A stretch of DNA of 64,000 nt. Source: Ascidiaceihabitans sp023955215. GTDB lineage: Bacteria; Pseudomonadota; Alphaproteobacteria; Rhodobacterales; Rhodobacteraceae. The stretch covers positions 62,001 to 126,000 of the forward strand of contig CALSPX010000001.1 of the NCBI GenBank assembly GCA_943788345.1, read 5' to 3'. The notes under the pieces were generated by a model. The model ran no database searches. It saw only the letters and a list, made by a program, of their open reading frames with translations, and had not been told where the DNA came from. Within the stretch, counting starts at the first letter, position 1; every line of letters starts with the position of its first letter. Below are positions 16,858 through 25,501 of the stretch, one piece after another. The translations under genes were made by a program, and so were the position numbers.

Positions 16858-18294
16858 TTAGTCCAGAACATAGCCATAAGAGCCGCTGAAATCTTGTTTG
16901 GCAACCTCTCCGGCAGCACCTTTTGTCGGTGTGCGTGTGCCAGAGGCTGTCCGGCCGAACAAGAACAGATCTTTTTCGGTTGGTGGTTTGATACGATCGG
17001 TTGGCACTGCAAGCGCATCGCCGCGTGTAGGCGTAACCAAATGAGCCGTAATAATGATTACCAATTCCGTTTGTTTGCGCTGATAGTTGGCAGAACGGAA
17101 GAGGGCACCCAAAACTGGAACGTCACCGATCCAAGGCAATTGGGAATTGTTGTCGGTAAAGTCGTCTTGCAACAGCCCCGCAACAGCAAAGCTTTCGCCA
17201 TCGCTTAATTCCACTGTGGTGGATGTTTCGCGGCGGGTAAATGCAGCAATATCAAAGCCCTCTAGCTTCAGTGCATTCGAGTTGTCGATTGCTGAAACAG
17301 CTGCATTGAACTCTAGATTGATCAGGTCGTTGCCGAGGACACGTGGAATAAAGGATAGTTCCACACCAAACGGTTTGTAGTAGATGCCAACACCGTTCTC
17401 ATCGCGGACTGGAATTGGATACTCGCCACCCGCCAAAAATTTGGCTTCTTGGCCTGAAAGCGCAACAAGGTTTGGCTCTGCCAAAGTCCGTACAACACCT
17501 TTTGTTTCTAGCGCCTCTAGCAATAGGCCAACTTGAGTTGCGCCAACATTGAAGCCAAATAACAAGGCACCAGCATTGGTGTTTGCGTTTGGAACCGCGC
17601 CACCTAGCGATGTTGCGACTGCGCCAGAGGTGTTTGTTGTACCGGTACCACCACTAACGCCAAGGTTTCCACCTAGGCCTGAACCACCCAATGAAAGGGA
17701 AGAGGACAGCGATTTCGAAACACTACGCTGCATTTCAGCGAACCGGACTTTCAGCATAACCTGCTGAATGCCGCCAACGCTCATAAGGTTTGAAACGCGC
17801 TCTGGTGCATAGCGTTCTGCCAAATCAAGCGCACGCTGGAGGTTCGAAGAACTTGAAAGAATGCCTGAAAGCACAATTCCGTCGTTAGCAGTGCGAACTT
17901 CAACTTTTTCACCAGGTAAGATCTGGCGTAAGCGTTCTTTGAATTCACTGATATCCGCGGCGACGCGAACATCGACGTTGGTAATTAGCTTACCAGCTGC
18001 ATCGAGCAACGTAAGTGTCGTTAAACCGGGTGATTTACCAAGCACGTAAATTGTGCGGTCAGACAGCGATGAAATGTCTGCAATACCCGGGTTGGCAATG
18101 CTAAGTTCTGCAAACGGAACGTCGCTTTCGACAACCACTGCGCGGTTCATCGGCACATCAAGCGTACGAGAAGTACCTTGCCGAACAACACGTAAATTGT
18201 TCGCCTCAACAGGTGAAGAGAGCGTAAGTGCAAGCGGACTCGCTGTAAGGGTCAACCCAAGAAGAGCTGCCTGAAGGAATTTATCAATTTTCAT
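16858..18294 (-). CDS. cpaC: Tad outer-membrane secretin CpaC/RcpA
   Basis: 478 residues from the ATG at 18294. A signal peptide (about 1-31) is followed by the pilus-secretin N-terminal domain (VVRQGTSRTLDVPMNRA, VPFAELSIANPGIADI), a BON-like region (EFKERLRQILPGEKVEV) and the secretin core with LAEPNLVALSGQEAKFLAGG and LPWIGDVPVLGALF. A glycine/serine/threonine-rich insert (about 200-235) lies within it. The product forms the outer-membrane channel for Flp pili. It ends with a short Gly/Tyr tail. The upstream gap to cpaB is unusually long (about 200 bases) and holds a hairpin. Confidence 0.92.
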   Translation of the reverse strand: MKIDKFLQAALLGLTLTASPLALTLSSPVEANNLRVVRQGTSRTLDVPMNRAVVVESDVPFAELSIANPGIADISSLSDRTIYVLGKSPGLTTLTLLDAAGKLITNVDVRVAADISEFKERLRQILPGEKVEVRTANDGIVLSGILSSSSNLQRALDLAERYAPERVSNLMSVGGIQQVMLKVRFAEMQRSVSKSLSSSLSLGGSGLGGNLGVSGGTGTTNTSGAVATSLGGAVPNANTNAGALLFGFNVGATQVGLLLEALETKGVVRTLAEPNLVALSGQEAKFLAGGEYPIPVRDENGVGIYYKPFGVELSFIPRVLGNDLINLEFNAAVSAIDNSNALKLEGFDIAAFTRRETSTTVELSDGESFAVAGLLQDDFTDNNSQLPWIGDVPVLGALFRSANYQRKQTELVIIITAHLVTPTRGDALAVPTDRIKPPTEKDLFLFGRTASGTRTPTKGAAGEVAKQDFSGSYGYVLD

Positions 18295-18438
18295 GTGACC
18301 TGCCTTTTTGATCACGCCTCGGTTCGGGTCTTATTGCCCGGATTTTTTTCTACCATGCGTCAGTTTGATTTTTTTTTCAAGAATCAATGGCTTCACAGGC
18401 TAAAGGTATGTGGATAACGAGCAACACCGTCAAAATGA

Positions 18439-18468
18439 GACAGGCACTGCTTTGCAGCGATGCCTGTC
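18439..18468 (-). terminator. Nested hairpin between cpaB and cpaC
   Basis: An outer 8-bp stem, GACAGGCA with TGCCTGTC, encloses an inner CTGC-TTT-GCAG stem. It lies 29 bases past the cpaB stop in the direction of transcription. A run of A then T-rich sequence follows further on (18353-18377). It may be a partial terminator that sets different levels for flp-cpaB and the rest of the operon. Confidence 0.5.
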
Positions 18469-18496
18469 AAATTGAGTGTTGTTCGGACCTGCAGCC

Positions 18497-19354
18497 CTAG
18501 TTTGTGCAAGGAATAGGGATTACTACGACCTCAGCACCGCGGCGTGTCTTGATCGTACAAACTTTCTTTTCTTCCAACTCTGCAGTCACTTCTTCGGCTT
18601 CGATACCCAGCAACATGTCTTGGTCGATTTGGAATGCACTTGCGATCGTGTCGTCGTCGGCACCAACCAAAGATAGCGAAAGACGACCTGATGATTGGGC
18701 TTGTGCCAAGGCGGCAACCTGTTCTGGGCGGATCGCCACTGTGATGGTGCGCGCAATTGTTGCGGCATCAATGTCACCAGCGGATGTTTGGTCGATAGCG
18801 ATTAATTTGATTGCAGTGTCGATCAGCTTTGTAACTTCGCCGCGATCATCGCGGTTTCTGCCTTGAATTCGTCCAGTCCAGTAAACGTCGACACGGTCAC
18901 CAGGACGTAGGAAACCAGAAACACCGCTCGCAACATCTACTTTGATAGCGAATGCACGCATCCCACGTTCCAATTGAGATGTTAATCCAGCTTCTTCGCC
19001 TGGTTCGGTCACCTTAATCGCCATAATTGCTTCGTCTTTTTCCATAGCGCGCAATACATAGCGTAGATCGTTTTCGCCTTCTGGATAAAGGCTGCCTTGG
19101 CCAACGAATGTGCCTTCAGGAATTGCTGTTTCTGGCCAAGCGACCAATCGATAGTCGTCTGAATTCAACGCTTCACCATATTTCAGGGAGCGTTGTGCAA
19201 CGTACACGTCAACCGTTGGAATAATCTCTTGGCGGGCTGCGCGTTCGCGCGCCAGCTCATTTTGATATGCGCCAATATAGTTTTTGGCCATATATACAGC
19301 GCCACCAGCAAGCGCTACGCCCACCAACAGAACCAGTCCAAATACCATACGCAT
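18497..19354 (-). CDS. cpaB: Flp pilus assembly protein CpaB/RcpC
   Basis: 285 residues. An N-terminal membrane helix (GLVLLVGVALAGGAVYM) leads into a periplasmic SAF domain (TVDVYVAQRSLKYGEALN, about 47-105) and the RcpC domain (FAIKVDVASGVSGFLRPGD). A C-terminal pair of cysteines (KKVCTIKTRRG and IPIPCTN) could form a disulphide. CpaB works with the secretin CpaC in the periplasm. It is the first gene after the two pilin genes. Confidence 0.9.
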   Translation of the reverse strand: MRMVFGLVLLVGVALAGGAVYMAKNYIGAYQNELARERAARQEIIPTVDVYVAQRSLKYGEALNSDDYRLVAWPETAIPEGTFVGQGSLYPEGENDLRYVLRAMEKDEAIMAIKVTEPGEEAGLTSQLERGMRAFAIKVDVASGVSGFLRPGDRVDVYWTGRIQGRNRDDRGEVTKLIDTAIKLIAIDQTSAGDIDAATIARTITVAIRPEQVAALAQAQSSGRLSLSLVGADDDTIASAFQIDQDMLLGIEAEEVTAELEEKKVCTIKTRRGAEVVVIPIPCTN

Positions 19355-19511
19355 CGTGTCACCTCATTGATTTGGCCAATTTGACCGTGATTGATAGTTG
19401 CTTCATGCCTGCGGATTGTGACGATTTCTTGGAAAAGGATTGTTTTCTAAGTGTTCGTTTAAGTGCGGCAATAAAGGAAAAGGCCGCGAAGTACGGCTTT
19501 TGTGAATTTCG

Positions 19512-19688
19512 TTAGCTGAACCAGGAATTCATATATGAGGCCACTGAGTCAGCAAGTTCTAAGGTACCATCCTGCATGGATGTGAAAATTGTAACGGCCA
19601 AGGCAACGATGCCCGCGCACAAAACAACCCAATCGACAGTAACTGCACCGTCTTCAGTTTTGAAAAAATTGTATACTCGTTGAAACAT
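19512..19688 (-). CDS. Second Flp-family pilin (58 aa)
   Basis: This short reading frame encodes 58 residues: MFQRVYNFFKTEDG then AVTVDWVVLCAG and a hydrophobic helix, ending in NSWFS. The leader, the G-A cleavage site and AVTVDWVVL are the same as in the Flp pilin upstream (19809-20000), but the rest has diverged and carries a cysteine in the helix. The prepilin peptidase CpaA should cut after Gly14. The family +5 position is Asp rather than the common Glu, and +6 is Trp rather than Tyr. It could be a minor pilin. Located between flp and cpaB on the same strand. Confidence 0.8.
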   Translation of the reverse strand: MFQRVYNFFKTEDGAVTVDWVVLCAGIVALAVTIFTSMQDGTLELADSVASYMNSWFS

Positions 19689-19748
19689 TACCTGTGCCCC
19701 GTGGCCTAAACATTTTGCGCCAAATTTTCGTGGTGCTTAAAAGTTCAA

Positions 19749-19779
19749 AGGGCCGCGTCCCGAATGCGGTCGCGGCCCT
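19749..19779 (-). terminator. Hairpin between the two pilin genes
   Basis: A 9-bp G+C-rich stem (19749-19757 with 19771-19779, core GGGCCGCG) and a 13-base loop lie 30 bases past the flp stop on the minus strand, followed there by CTTTGAACTTTTAAG. Such partial terminators let the major pilin be made in excess over the assembly genes; that role is inferred. Confidence 0.6.
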
Positions 19780-19808
19780 AAATCTTAGCTCACGTAAGTC
19801 TTGATGAC

Positions 19809-20000
19809 TTAGGTTGTTGGAGCGTTCGGATCTTGTTTAGCCAAGAAGTCGTTTGTTTTGGCTGTTAGGTCAGATGAACCAGTTTCGATTGAAGAGTAAG
19901 CTGCAACTGCAAGACCAACAACTGCGGCTGTCAAAACAACCCAGTCAACTGTTACTGCGCCGGCTTCGTCTTTGCGGAAGTTTTTAATAAATTTCATCAT
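19809..20000 (-). CDS. flp: Flp-family major pilin
   Basis: 63 residues from the ATG at 20000, which has an excellent GGAGGGA Shine-Dalgarno seven bases upstream. The basic leader MMKFIKNFRKDEAG is followed by AVTVDWVVLTAAVVGLAVAAYSS, one long hydrophobic helix, and a short polar tail. This is the size and form of Tad/Flp pilins, which polymerise into adhesive pili. The strong ribosome site and the downstream hairpin suggest high expression. It is the first gene of the Tad operon, so its promoter should lie in 20001-20373. Confidence 0.88.
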   Translation of the reverse strand: MMKFIKNFRKDEAGAVTVDWVVLTAAVVGLAVAAYSSIETGSSDLTAKTNDFLAKQDPNAPTT

Positions 20001-20373
20001 GGTGTGTCCCTCCAAAGGATCAATAAGTTTTCAATTTCAACCTTGTCGTCGTTAGCGGCTCACTCTCTCAATTGAGCCAGTCTGACTTGGTATGAACATG
20101 TTTTGCACTTTGATTGGGGCATGAATTTGACGGCAATGCGGACATTCACCTAATATTAAGAATAGTTAGCGAAATTTATATATCTATCTGAAAAGTAATG
20201 TTTTTTGGCTCTTATAAAAGTGTGTTTTAGCAATTGTTTTTACTGTATCGGCCCAATTGTGGCGATATCGCCATTTTCTCCGCCATAATCACCGCTGATT
20301 TGGTGGTTTGGGTACGTTTTTTCTGCGATAGAATGGATTGATAAGAAGAAAACAGGTCAGTTGAGCCCTAATT
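20001..20373. promoter_or_regulatory. Divergent intergenic region: flp (minus) and lytic transglycosylase (plus)
   Basis: 373 bases with no gene, A+T-rich from about 20150 to 20280. It must carry the promoters of both flanking genes. On the plus strand a candidate is TTGACG (20127-20132) with TAATAT (20151-20156) at 18-base spacing. A CTCAATTGAG palindrome is at 20067-20076. TTAA-N6-TTAG at about 20155-20168 is near, but not a match to, the CtrA consensus TTAA-N7-TTAA. No start can be fixed without expression data. Confidence 0.4.
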
Positions 20374-21192
20374 ATGCATAAATATATTTTGGTGTTCGTA
20401 GTTTTGAGTGCGTTTACCTTGGAAACGGCGATGGCTGACACGCCTGAGCCCTTTCCAGAGTTCTCAGCCAAGCGGGTTAAGCCGCCAAAATCGTCATCTT
20501 CCAACAAGATTAAGATCCAAATCGACCCAGCGGCTACATTTAATCCACCAAAAGCACCGCAGGCATCGAAACCTGATGCTTCTGGTGAGACGCCAAAGCC
20601 ACGAACGTCTCGTTACGAATGGTTCTGGCAAAAAGTTTCACCAGACGCAGCTAAATCGGGACCAGGGCGGCTAGAGGTCGCAATGCAAACACTAGCAGGT
20701 GCGTCGGATAAGGTTCCTAGTCCGCGATTACAGGATATGCAGGGTATCGCGAAGACCTATGGAATTGAAATACTAAAGGCGACAATCGGGACTAACGTCT
20801 CTCCAGCATTGGTTCTGGCCGTGATGACTGTGGAATCTGCTGGGAACCCGACTGCGATCAGCAGCGCGGGCGCGCAGGGCCTGATGCAATTGATGCCCGC
20901 CACGGCAGAACGTTTTGGTGTTACAGATCGCTCAGTGCCTGCTGAAAGCATTTCAGGCGGTGTTAAGTATTTAGATTGGCTGATGGGCGAGTTTGAGAAC
21001 GACCCTATCTTAGTCTTGGCGGGTTATAATGCAGGCGAGGGTTCAGTGCGTAAATACAGTGGGGTCCCACCCTTTCCAGAGACACGTGATTATGTGCCCA
21101 AAGTTTTGTCCGCATTTCAAGTCGCACGCGGCTTATGCCTCACACCACCACAGTTGATTTCAGATGGCTGCGTTTTTGCGGCAATGAAGTAG
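20374..21192 (+). CDS. Periplasmic lytic transglycosylase (SLT domain)
   Basis: 272 residues. The signal peptide is MHKYILVFVVLSAFTLETAMA, followed by a Pro/Lys/Ser-rich linker (about 22-90) and a C-terminal SLT domain. The catalytic Glu lies in VMTVESAGNP; GAQGLMQLMPATAERFG and LAGYNAGEGSVRKY are the other family motifs. It cuts peptidoglycan and may open the wall for envelope machines. Two cysteines near the end (GLCLTPPQLISDGC) may pair. It is divergent from the Tad operon; a functional link is possible but not shown. Confidence 0.88.
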   Translation: MHKYILVFVVLSAFTLETAMADTPEPFPEFSAKRVKPPKSSSSNKIKIQIDPAATFNPPKAPQASKPDASGETPKPRTSRYEWFWQKVSPDAAKSGPGRLEVAMQTLAGASDKVPSPRLQDMQGIAKTYGIEILKATIGTNVSPALVLAVMTVESAGNPTAISSAGAQGLMQLMPATAERFGVTDRSVPAESISGGVKYLDWLMGEFENDPILVLAGYNAGEGSVRKYSGVPPFPETRDYVPKVLSAFQVARGLCLTPPQLISDGCVFAAMK

Positions 21193-21208
21193 GCCGTACT
21201 GAAACGAA

Positions 21209-21240
21209 AGAAACCGCACCATATATAAGGCGCGGTTTCT
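21209..21240 (+). terminator. Intrinsic terminator after the lytic transglycosylase
   Basis: A 9-bp stem (AGAAACCGC with GCGGTTTCT) and a 14-base loop are followed by GTTTCTGTTA. It sits 17 bases after the stop and lies between convergent genes, so it may act in both directions. Confidence 0.65.
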
Positions 21241-21268
21241 GTTTCTGTTAATGAAAATTTTGGCTGGG

Positions 21269-21892
21269 TTAGATTATCGTAGCCTCAGTCGCAGCGCGCA
21301 ACTCATCCTCTGTAACCCCATCTGCGGTCTCGACGATTTTCAGACCACCGTCGACGACATCCAAAACACCTAGGTTGGTGATGATGCGGTCAACGACGGA
21401 CTTGCCTGTTAGAGGTAGTGTGCATTCCTTGAGAACCTTGCTGACGCCGTGCTTGTTCGTGTGATCCATTACAACCACTACGCGGCCAACGCCTGCAACC
21501 AGATCCATTGCGCCGCCCATGCCTTTGACCAGCTTGCCCGGAATCATCCAGTTCGCCAGATCACCGTTTTCAGCCACTTCCATCGCGCCAAGGATCGCCA
21601 TAGCGATCTTACCGCCACGGATCATACCAAAAGACTGGGCGCTGTCGAAATAGGCGGTCTGGGGCAGTTCAGTGATTGTTTGCTTGCCTGCATTGATCAG
21701 GTCAGCGTCTTCGTCACCAGAGATGGGGAAGGGACCCATACCCAACATGCCATTCTCAGATTGCAGGGTAACTTCGATTCCTTCGGGAATGTAGTTGGAT
21801 ACAAGAGTTGGGATACCGATGCCCAAGTTTACGTACCAGCCGTCTTGTAGTTCTTGCGCGGCGCGTTCCGCCATTTGATTGCGATCCCACAT
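21269..21892 (-). CDS. scoB: 3-oxoacid CoA-transferase subunit B
   Basis: 207 residues. Together with subunit A it moves CoA from succinyl-CoA to a 3-oxoacid such as acetoacetate. The catalytic Glu is E46 in LQSENGMLGMGPFP. Other family segments are WYVNLGIGIPTLVSNY and GMGGAMDLVAGVGRVVVVMDHTN (split here across 137-160). It follows scoA with 3 bases between them. The substrate is inferred from the family; the sequence alone does not separate acetoacetate from 3-oxoadipate use. Confidence 0.9.
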   Translation of the reverse strand: MWDRNQMAERAAQELQDGWYVNLGIGIPTLVSNYIPEGIEVTLQSENGMLGMGPFPISGDEDADLINAGKQTITELPQTAYFDSAQSFGMIRGGKIAMAILGAMEVAENGDLANWMIPGKLVKGMGGAMDLVAGVGRVVVVMDHTNKHGVSKVLKECTLPLTGKSVVDRIITNLGVLDVVDGGLKIVETADGVTEDELRAATEATII

Positions 21893-21895
21893 GAC

Positions 21896-22591
21896 TTAGG
21901 CCTCCCGTACTGTGCGTTGTTCGATACGTTTCTCATGATCACCTTGGACAATGCGGTGCACATAGATACCGGGCAGGTGGATTGTATCTGGATCAAGTGA
22001 TCCAGTTTCAACAATCTCTTCCACTTCCGCGATACAGATCTTGCCACACATGGCTGCGGGAGGATTAAAGTTGCGGGCTGTTTTGCGGAACACAAGGTTC
22101 CCAGTCGCATCGGCTTTCCATGCTTTGACGATGGCCAGATCGGCAACAATGCCTTCTTCCATGATGTAGGTCTCACCATTGAAGTCTTTATGCTCTTTAC
22201 CGTCAGCGATCACAGTGCCTACACCTGTCTTAGTGTAAAAGCCCGGAATGCCGCATCCGCCAGCACGCATGCGTTCTGCCAGGGTACCTTGAGGATTGAA
22301 CTCCAGCTCAAGTTCACCGCTTAGATATTGGCGCATGAACTCGGCGTTCTCGCCGACGTAAGAGGAGATCATCTTTTTGACCTGCTTGGTTTGCAGCAAG
22401 ATACCGATGCCAAAATCATCAACGCCAGCATTGTTAGATGCAAAGGTCAGGTTCTTGGTGCCTGCCTCTTTGATCGCATCCAGCAATAATTCAGGTATGC
22501 CGCATAGGCCAAAACCGCCTGAGGCGATAAACATGCCATCAAACAACACGCCCTCTAAGGCCTCTGCTGCTGATCCATAGACTTTCTTCAT
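21896..22591 (-). CDS. scoA: 3-oxoacid CoA-transferase subunit A
   Basis: 231 residues from the ATG at 22591, which is preceded by GGAAGGGAG. The glycine-rich CoA-binding segment FIASGGFGLCGIPE is near the N-terminus, followed by FASNNAGVDDFGIG, and a C-terminal LPGIYVHRIV. These are standard for SCOT alpha subunits. It is the first gene of a two-gene operon with scoB. The longer frame to 22612 lacks a ribosome site and adds seven non-family residues. Confidence 0.9.
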   Translation of the reverse strand: MKKVYGSAAEALEGVLFDGMFIASGGFGLCGIPELLLDAIKEAGTKNLTFASNNAGVDDFGIGILLQTKQVKKMISSYVGENAEFMRQYLSGELELEFNPQGTLAERMRAGGCGIPGFYTKTGVGTVIADGKEHKDFNGETYIMEEGIVADLAIVKAWKADATGNLVFRKTARNFNPPAAMCGKICIAEVEEIVETGSLDPDTIHLPGIYVHRIVQGDHEKRIEQRTVREA

Positions 22592-22724
22592 GGAAACTCC
22601 CTTCCAAAACATTGGTTGGGCAATTTCTGGGGCTGCACTGCGGGAGAGTCAATGTAATGAACTAAATAGGTAGTATCGATAAGATGGAGCGCAGCGGTGG
22701 TGCGCTCCATCTTAGGTCTACTGA

Positions 22725-25394
22725 CTATTCGTCGTCAGCTGGTTTCTTTGGCGCTGCTTTCTTGGCAGGTGCCTTTTTGGCGGCAGCCTTTTTTGCTGCT
22801 GGTTTCTTGGCCGCGGCCTTCTTGGGTGCAGCCTTCTTTTTAGCCGCAGGCTTCTTCTTTGGCGCCGCCTTACGTTTAGCTGGCGATTTGGCCAATTTTT
22901 CTTCGATCAATTGAACGGCCTGATCAATGCTTAGGTCTTCGGGTTCAATCTCAGAAGGGATGGTCGCGTTGACCTTCTCCCATTTCACATAGGGTCCATA
23001 CTTGCCCTTCATGATGTTGATCGGTCCGCCCATATCAGGGTGTTCGCCCAATTCGCGCAGCGGTGCAGCGGCGACGCCGCGTCCGCCACGGCTGGCGATT
23101 TTTTCAGCCAACAACTGAACGGCATGATTCATACCAACGCTAAAGACGGATTCGATGTCTTCAAGGTTGGCATTGGTGCCGCCACGATGCGAAGTGCTTT
23201 CAGCATGCTTAAGGTATGGACCATAGCGACCGATATTGGCCCAAACCATGATGCCATCTTCGGGGTGTGGTCCGATTTCACGAGGCAACGACAACAAGCG
23301 CAACGCTTGTTCCAAGTCAACTTCTGTTGGCACCCATTCTTTTGGAATCGATTGGCGTGGTGGTTTTTTGTTTTCTTCGGTGACTTCGCCGCGCTGCACG
23401 TAGGGACCAAAACGGCCCTTGAACGCAGAAATCTTGTCGCCAGCATCATCACCCAAATACTTGCCCTCTGGCGGGATGCCATTCGGATCTTCGATACCGG
23501 GAGGGCCGAAGGCGCGGGTGTATTTACACTCTGGATAGCTTGAACAACCAATGAATGCACCGCCAGAACGGGCTGTGCGCATGCTGAGGCGACCAACATT
23601 ACAGTTTGGGCAAAGACGCGGGTCGCCACCTTCTTCCGTCATTGGGAACAAGTGAGGTGCTAATACGTCGTTGATTTTCTCAAGAACTTCAGTGATCCGC
23701 AGTTCTGAGGTTTCTGCGATAGAAGCAGAGAAATCGCGCCAGAAGGTTGCGAGCACATCTTTATAGTCGCGTTCGCCCGCGCTTACGTCATCCAGCTCTT
23801 CTTCAAGGCTGGCAGTAAAGTTGTACCCAACATAACGGCGGAAGTAATTTTCCAAGAAGGCGATAACCAAGCGGCCTTTGTCTTCTGGGATCAAGCGGTT
23901 CTTTTCTTTGCGTACATAATCGCGGTCTTGAATCGTTGTTACGACTGAGGCGTATGTAGACGGACGGCCAATGCCCAACTCTTCCATACGTTTAACCAAT
24001 GTGGCCTCGGTATAACGGGGTGGTGGTTGGGTGAAGTGTTGTTCGGGTTTAACCAGACGTTTGTCTGATGCTTCCCCTTGGGCAACCTGTGGCAGGCGCT
24101 TGTCGTCGTCATCTACAACAACGTCATCGCGGCCTTCTTCGTAAATTTTCAAGAAGCCGTCAAACAAGACAACTTGGCCTGTCGCACGCAAAGTCACTTG
24201 CTGATCTTCGCTGCCGATGTCGACTGTGGTGCGCTCAAGGCGCGCTGACTGCATCTGGCACGCAAGGGTGCGCTTCCAAATCAGATCATACAGTTTGCGT
24301 TGGTCCGCGTCGATGATTTTAAGGTCGTCAACGGCTTTGGACAGCTCGGTTGGACGAATACATTCGTGTGCTTCTTGGGCGTTCTTGGCTTTGTTCTTGT
24401 AAACGCGTGGCGCGTCAGGGACATATTCTGCGCCGTAACGGGCAGAAATTGCATCACGTGTTAAGGCGATGGCTTCTGGTGCCATATCGATGCCATCAGT
24501 ACGCATGTAAGTAATAAGGCCGGCCTCATACAAACGCTGTGCCGTGCTCATGGTTTGACGCGCGCCCATGCCGAACTTGCGGCTGGCTTCTTGTTGAAGT
24601 GTCGAGGTCATGAAGGGCGGGGACGGGTTACGTGTGCCAGGCTTTGCCTCGACTGATTGAATGGTCAGGTCACGGCTGTTGATTGCCTGTTCGGCCAATT
24701 CAGCTTGGGTCGCGTTTTCCAAGTCGTAGCGTTCGAGCTTTTTGCCAGCTAGATGCGTCAGGCGCGCTTCAAATTCTTGACCGCGTGGGGTCGCCAGAAG
24801 GGCCTTTACGCTCCAGAATTCGCGTGCGTTGAAAGCTTCGATTTCCATTTCGCGTTCGGTCAGGATGCGCAAACAAACGGATTGTACTCGGCCCGCGGAT
24901 TTGGCACCTGGCAATTTGCGCCACAAAACGGGCGAAAGGTTAAAGCCCACCAAGTAATCGAGTGCGCGGCGGGCAAGGTATGCCTCAACCAATGGCATAT
25001 CGACCTGACGCGGGTTCTTCATCGCCTCTGTTACAGCCGTCTTTGTAATAGCATTAAAAACAACACGGCTGACGGGTGTGTCTTTATTAATAGCTTTGCG
25101 CTTGGTTAGCGCTTCTTGCAGGTGCCAGCTGATCGCTTCTCCTTCGCGGTCCGGGTCGGTCGCGAGGATCAGTTCGTTGTCGTTTTTCAACGCATCAGTG
25201 ATTGCTTTGACGTGCTTTTTACTGTCGCTGCCAATTTCCCACAGCATCTCGAATCCGTTTTCTGTATCAACAGAACCGTTCTTTGGGGGAAGGTCGCGAA
25301 CATGACCATATGAGGCCAGAACAGTATAATTATCGCCTAAATACTTGTTGATCGTTTTCGCTTTTGCTGGGGATTCGACAACAACTACGGGCAT
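22725..25394 (-). CDS. topA: DNA topoisomerase I
   Basis: 889 residues from the ATG at 25394 (MPVVVVESPAKAKTINKYL, the standard TopA start). TopA relaxes negative supercoils. The Toprim domain has DPDREGEAISWHLQEAL; the active-site tyrosine is in GLITYMRTDG. One four-cysteine zinc finger is visible (CPNCNVG...CSSYPEC), then further TopA C-terminal repeats. The last ~60 residues are a tail of Lys, Ala and Pro repeats (KKPAAKKKAAPKK) resembling histone H1, seen in alphaproteobacterial TopA and likely to bind DNA. It lies downstream of dprA, the usual alphaproteobacterial order. Confidence 0.96.
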   Translation of the reverse strand: MPVVVVESPAKAKTINKYLGDNYTVLASYGHVRDLPPKNGSVDTENGFEMLWEIGSDSKKHVKAITDALKNDNELILATDPDREGEAISWHLQEALTKRKAINKDTPVSRVVFNAITKTAVTEAMKNPRQVDMPLVEAYLARRALDYLVGFNLSPVLWRKLPGAKSAGRVQSVCLRILTEREMEIEAFNAREFWSVKALLATPRGQEFEARLTHLAGKKLERYDLENATQAELAEQAINSRDLTIQSVEAKPGTRNPSPPFMTSTLQQEASRKFGMGARQTMSTAQRLYEAGLITYMRTDGIDMAPEAIALTRDAISARYGAEYVPDAPRVYKNKAKNAQEAHECIRPTELSKAVDDLKIIDADQRKLYDLIWKRTLACQMQSARLERTTVDIGSEDQQVTLRATGQVVLFDGFLKIYEEGRDDVVVDDDDKRLPQVAQGEASDKRLVKPEQHFTQPPPRYTEATLVKRMEELGIGRPSTYASVVTTIQDRDYVRKEKNRLIPEDKGRLVIAFLENYFRRYVGYNFTASLEEELDDVSAGERDYKDVLATFWRDFSASIAETSELRITEVLEKINDVLAPHLFPMTEEGGDPRLCPNCNVGRLSMRTARSGGAFIGCSSYPECKYTRAFGPPGIEDPNGIPPEGKYLGDDAGDKISAFKGRFGPYVQRGEVTEENKKPPRQSIPKEWVPTEVDLEQALRLLSLPREIGPHPEDGIMVWANIGRYGPYLKHAESTSHRGGTNANLEDIESVFSVGMNHAVQLLAEKIASRGGRGVAAAPLRELGEHPDMGGPINIMKGKYGPYVKWEKVNATIPSEIEPEDLSIDQAVQLIEEKLAKSPAKRKAAPKKKPAAKKKAAPKKAAAKKPAAKKAAAKKAPAKKAAPKKPADDE

Positions 25395-25501
25395 AAATAG
25401 GGGCACCTTATATGGTAATTTTGGGCGTCTATGGCTGTGCAAGATGTGTTGCGCAAGAGCTGATTGTCAACGGGTGTTGAATATTTGAGTTCGCCAACGC
25501 G

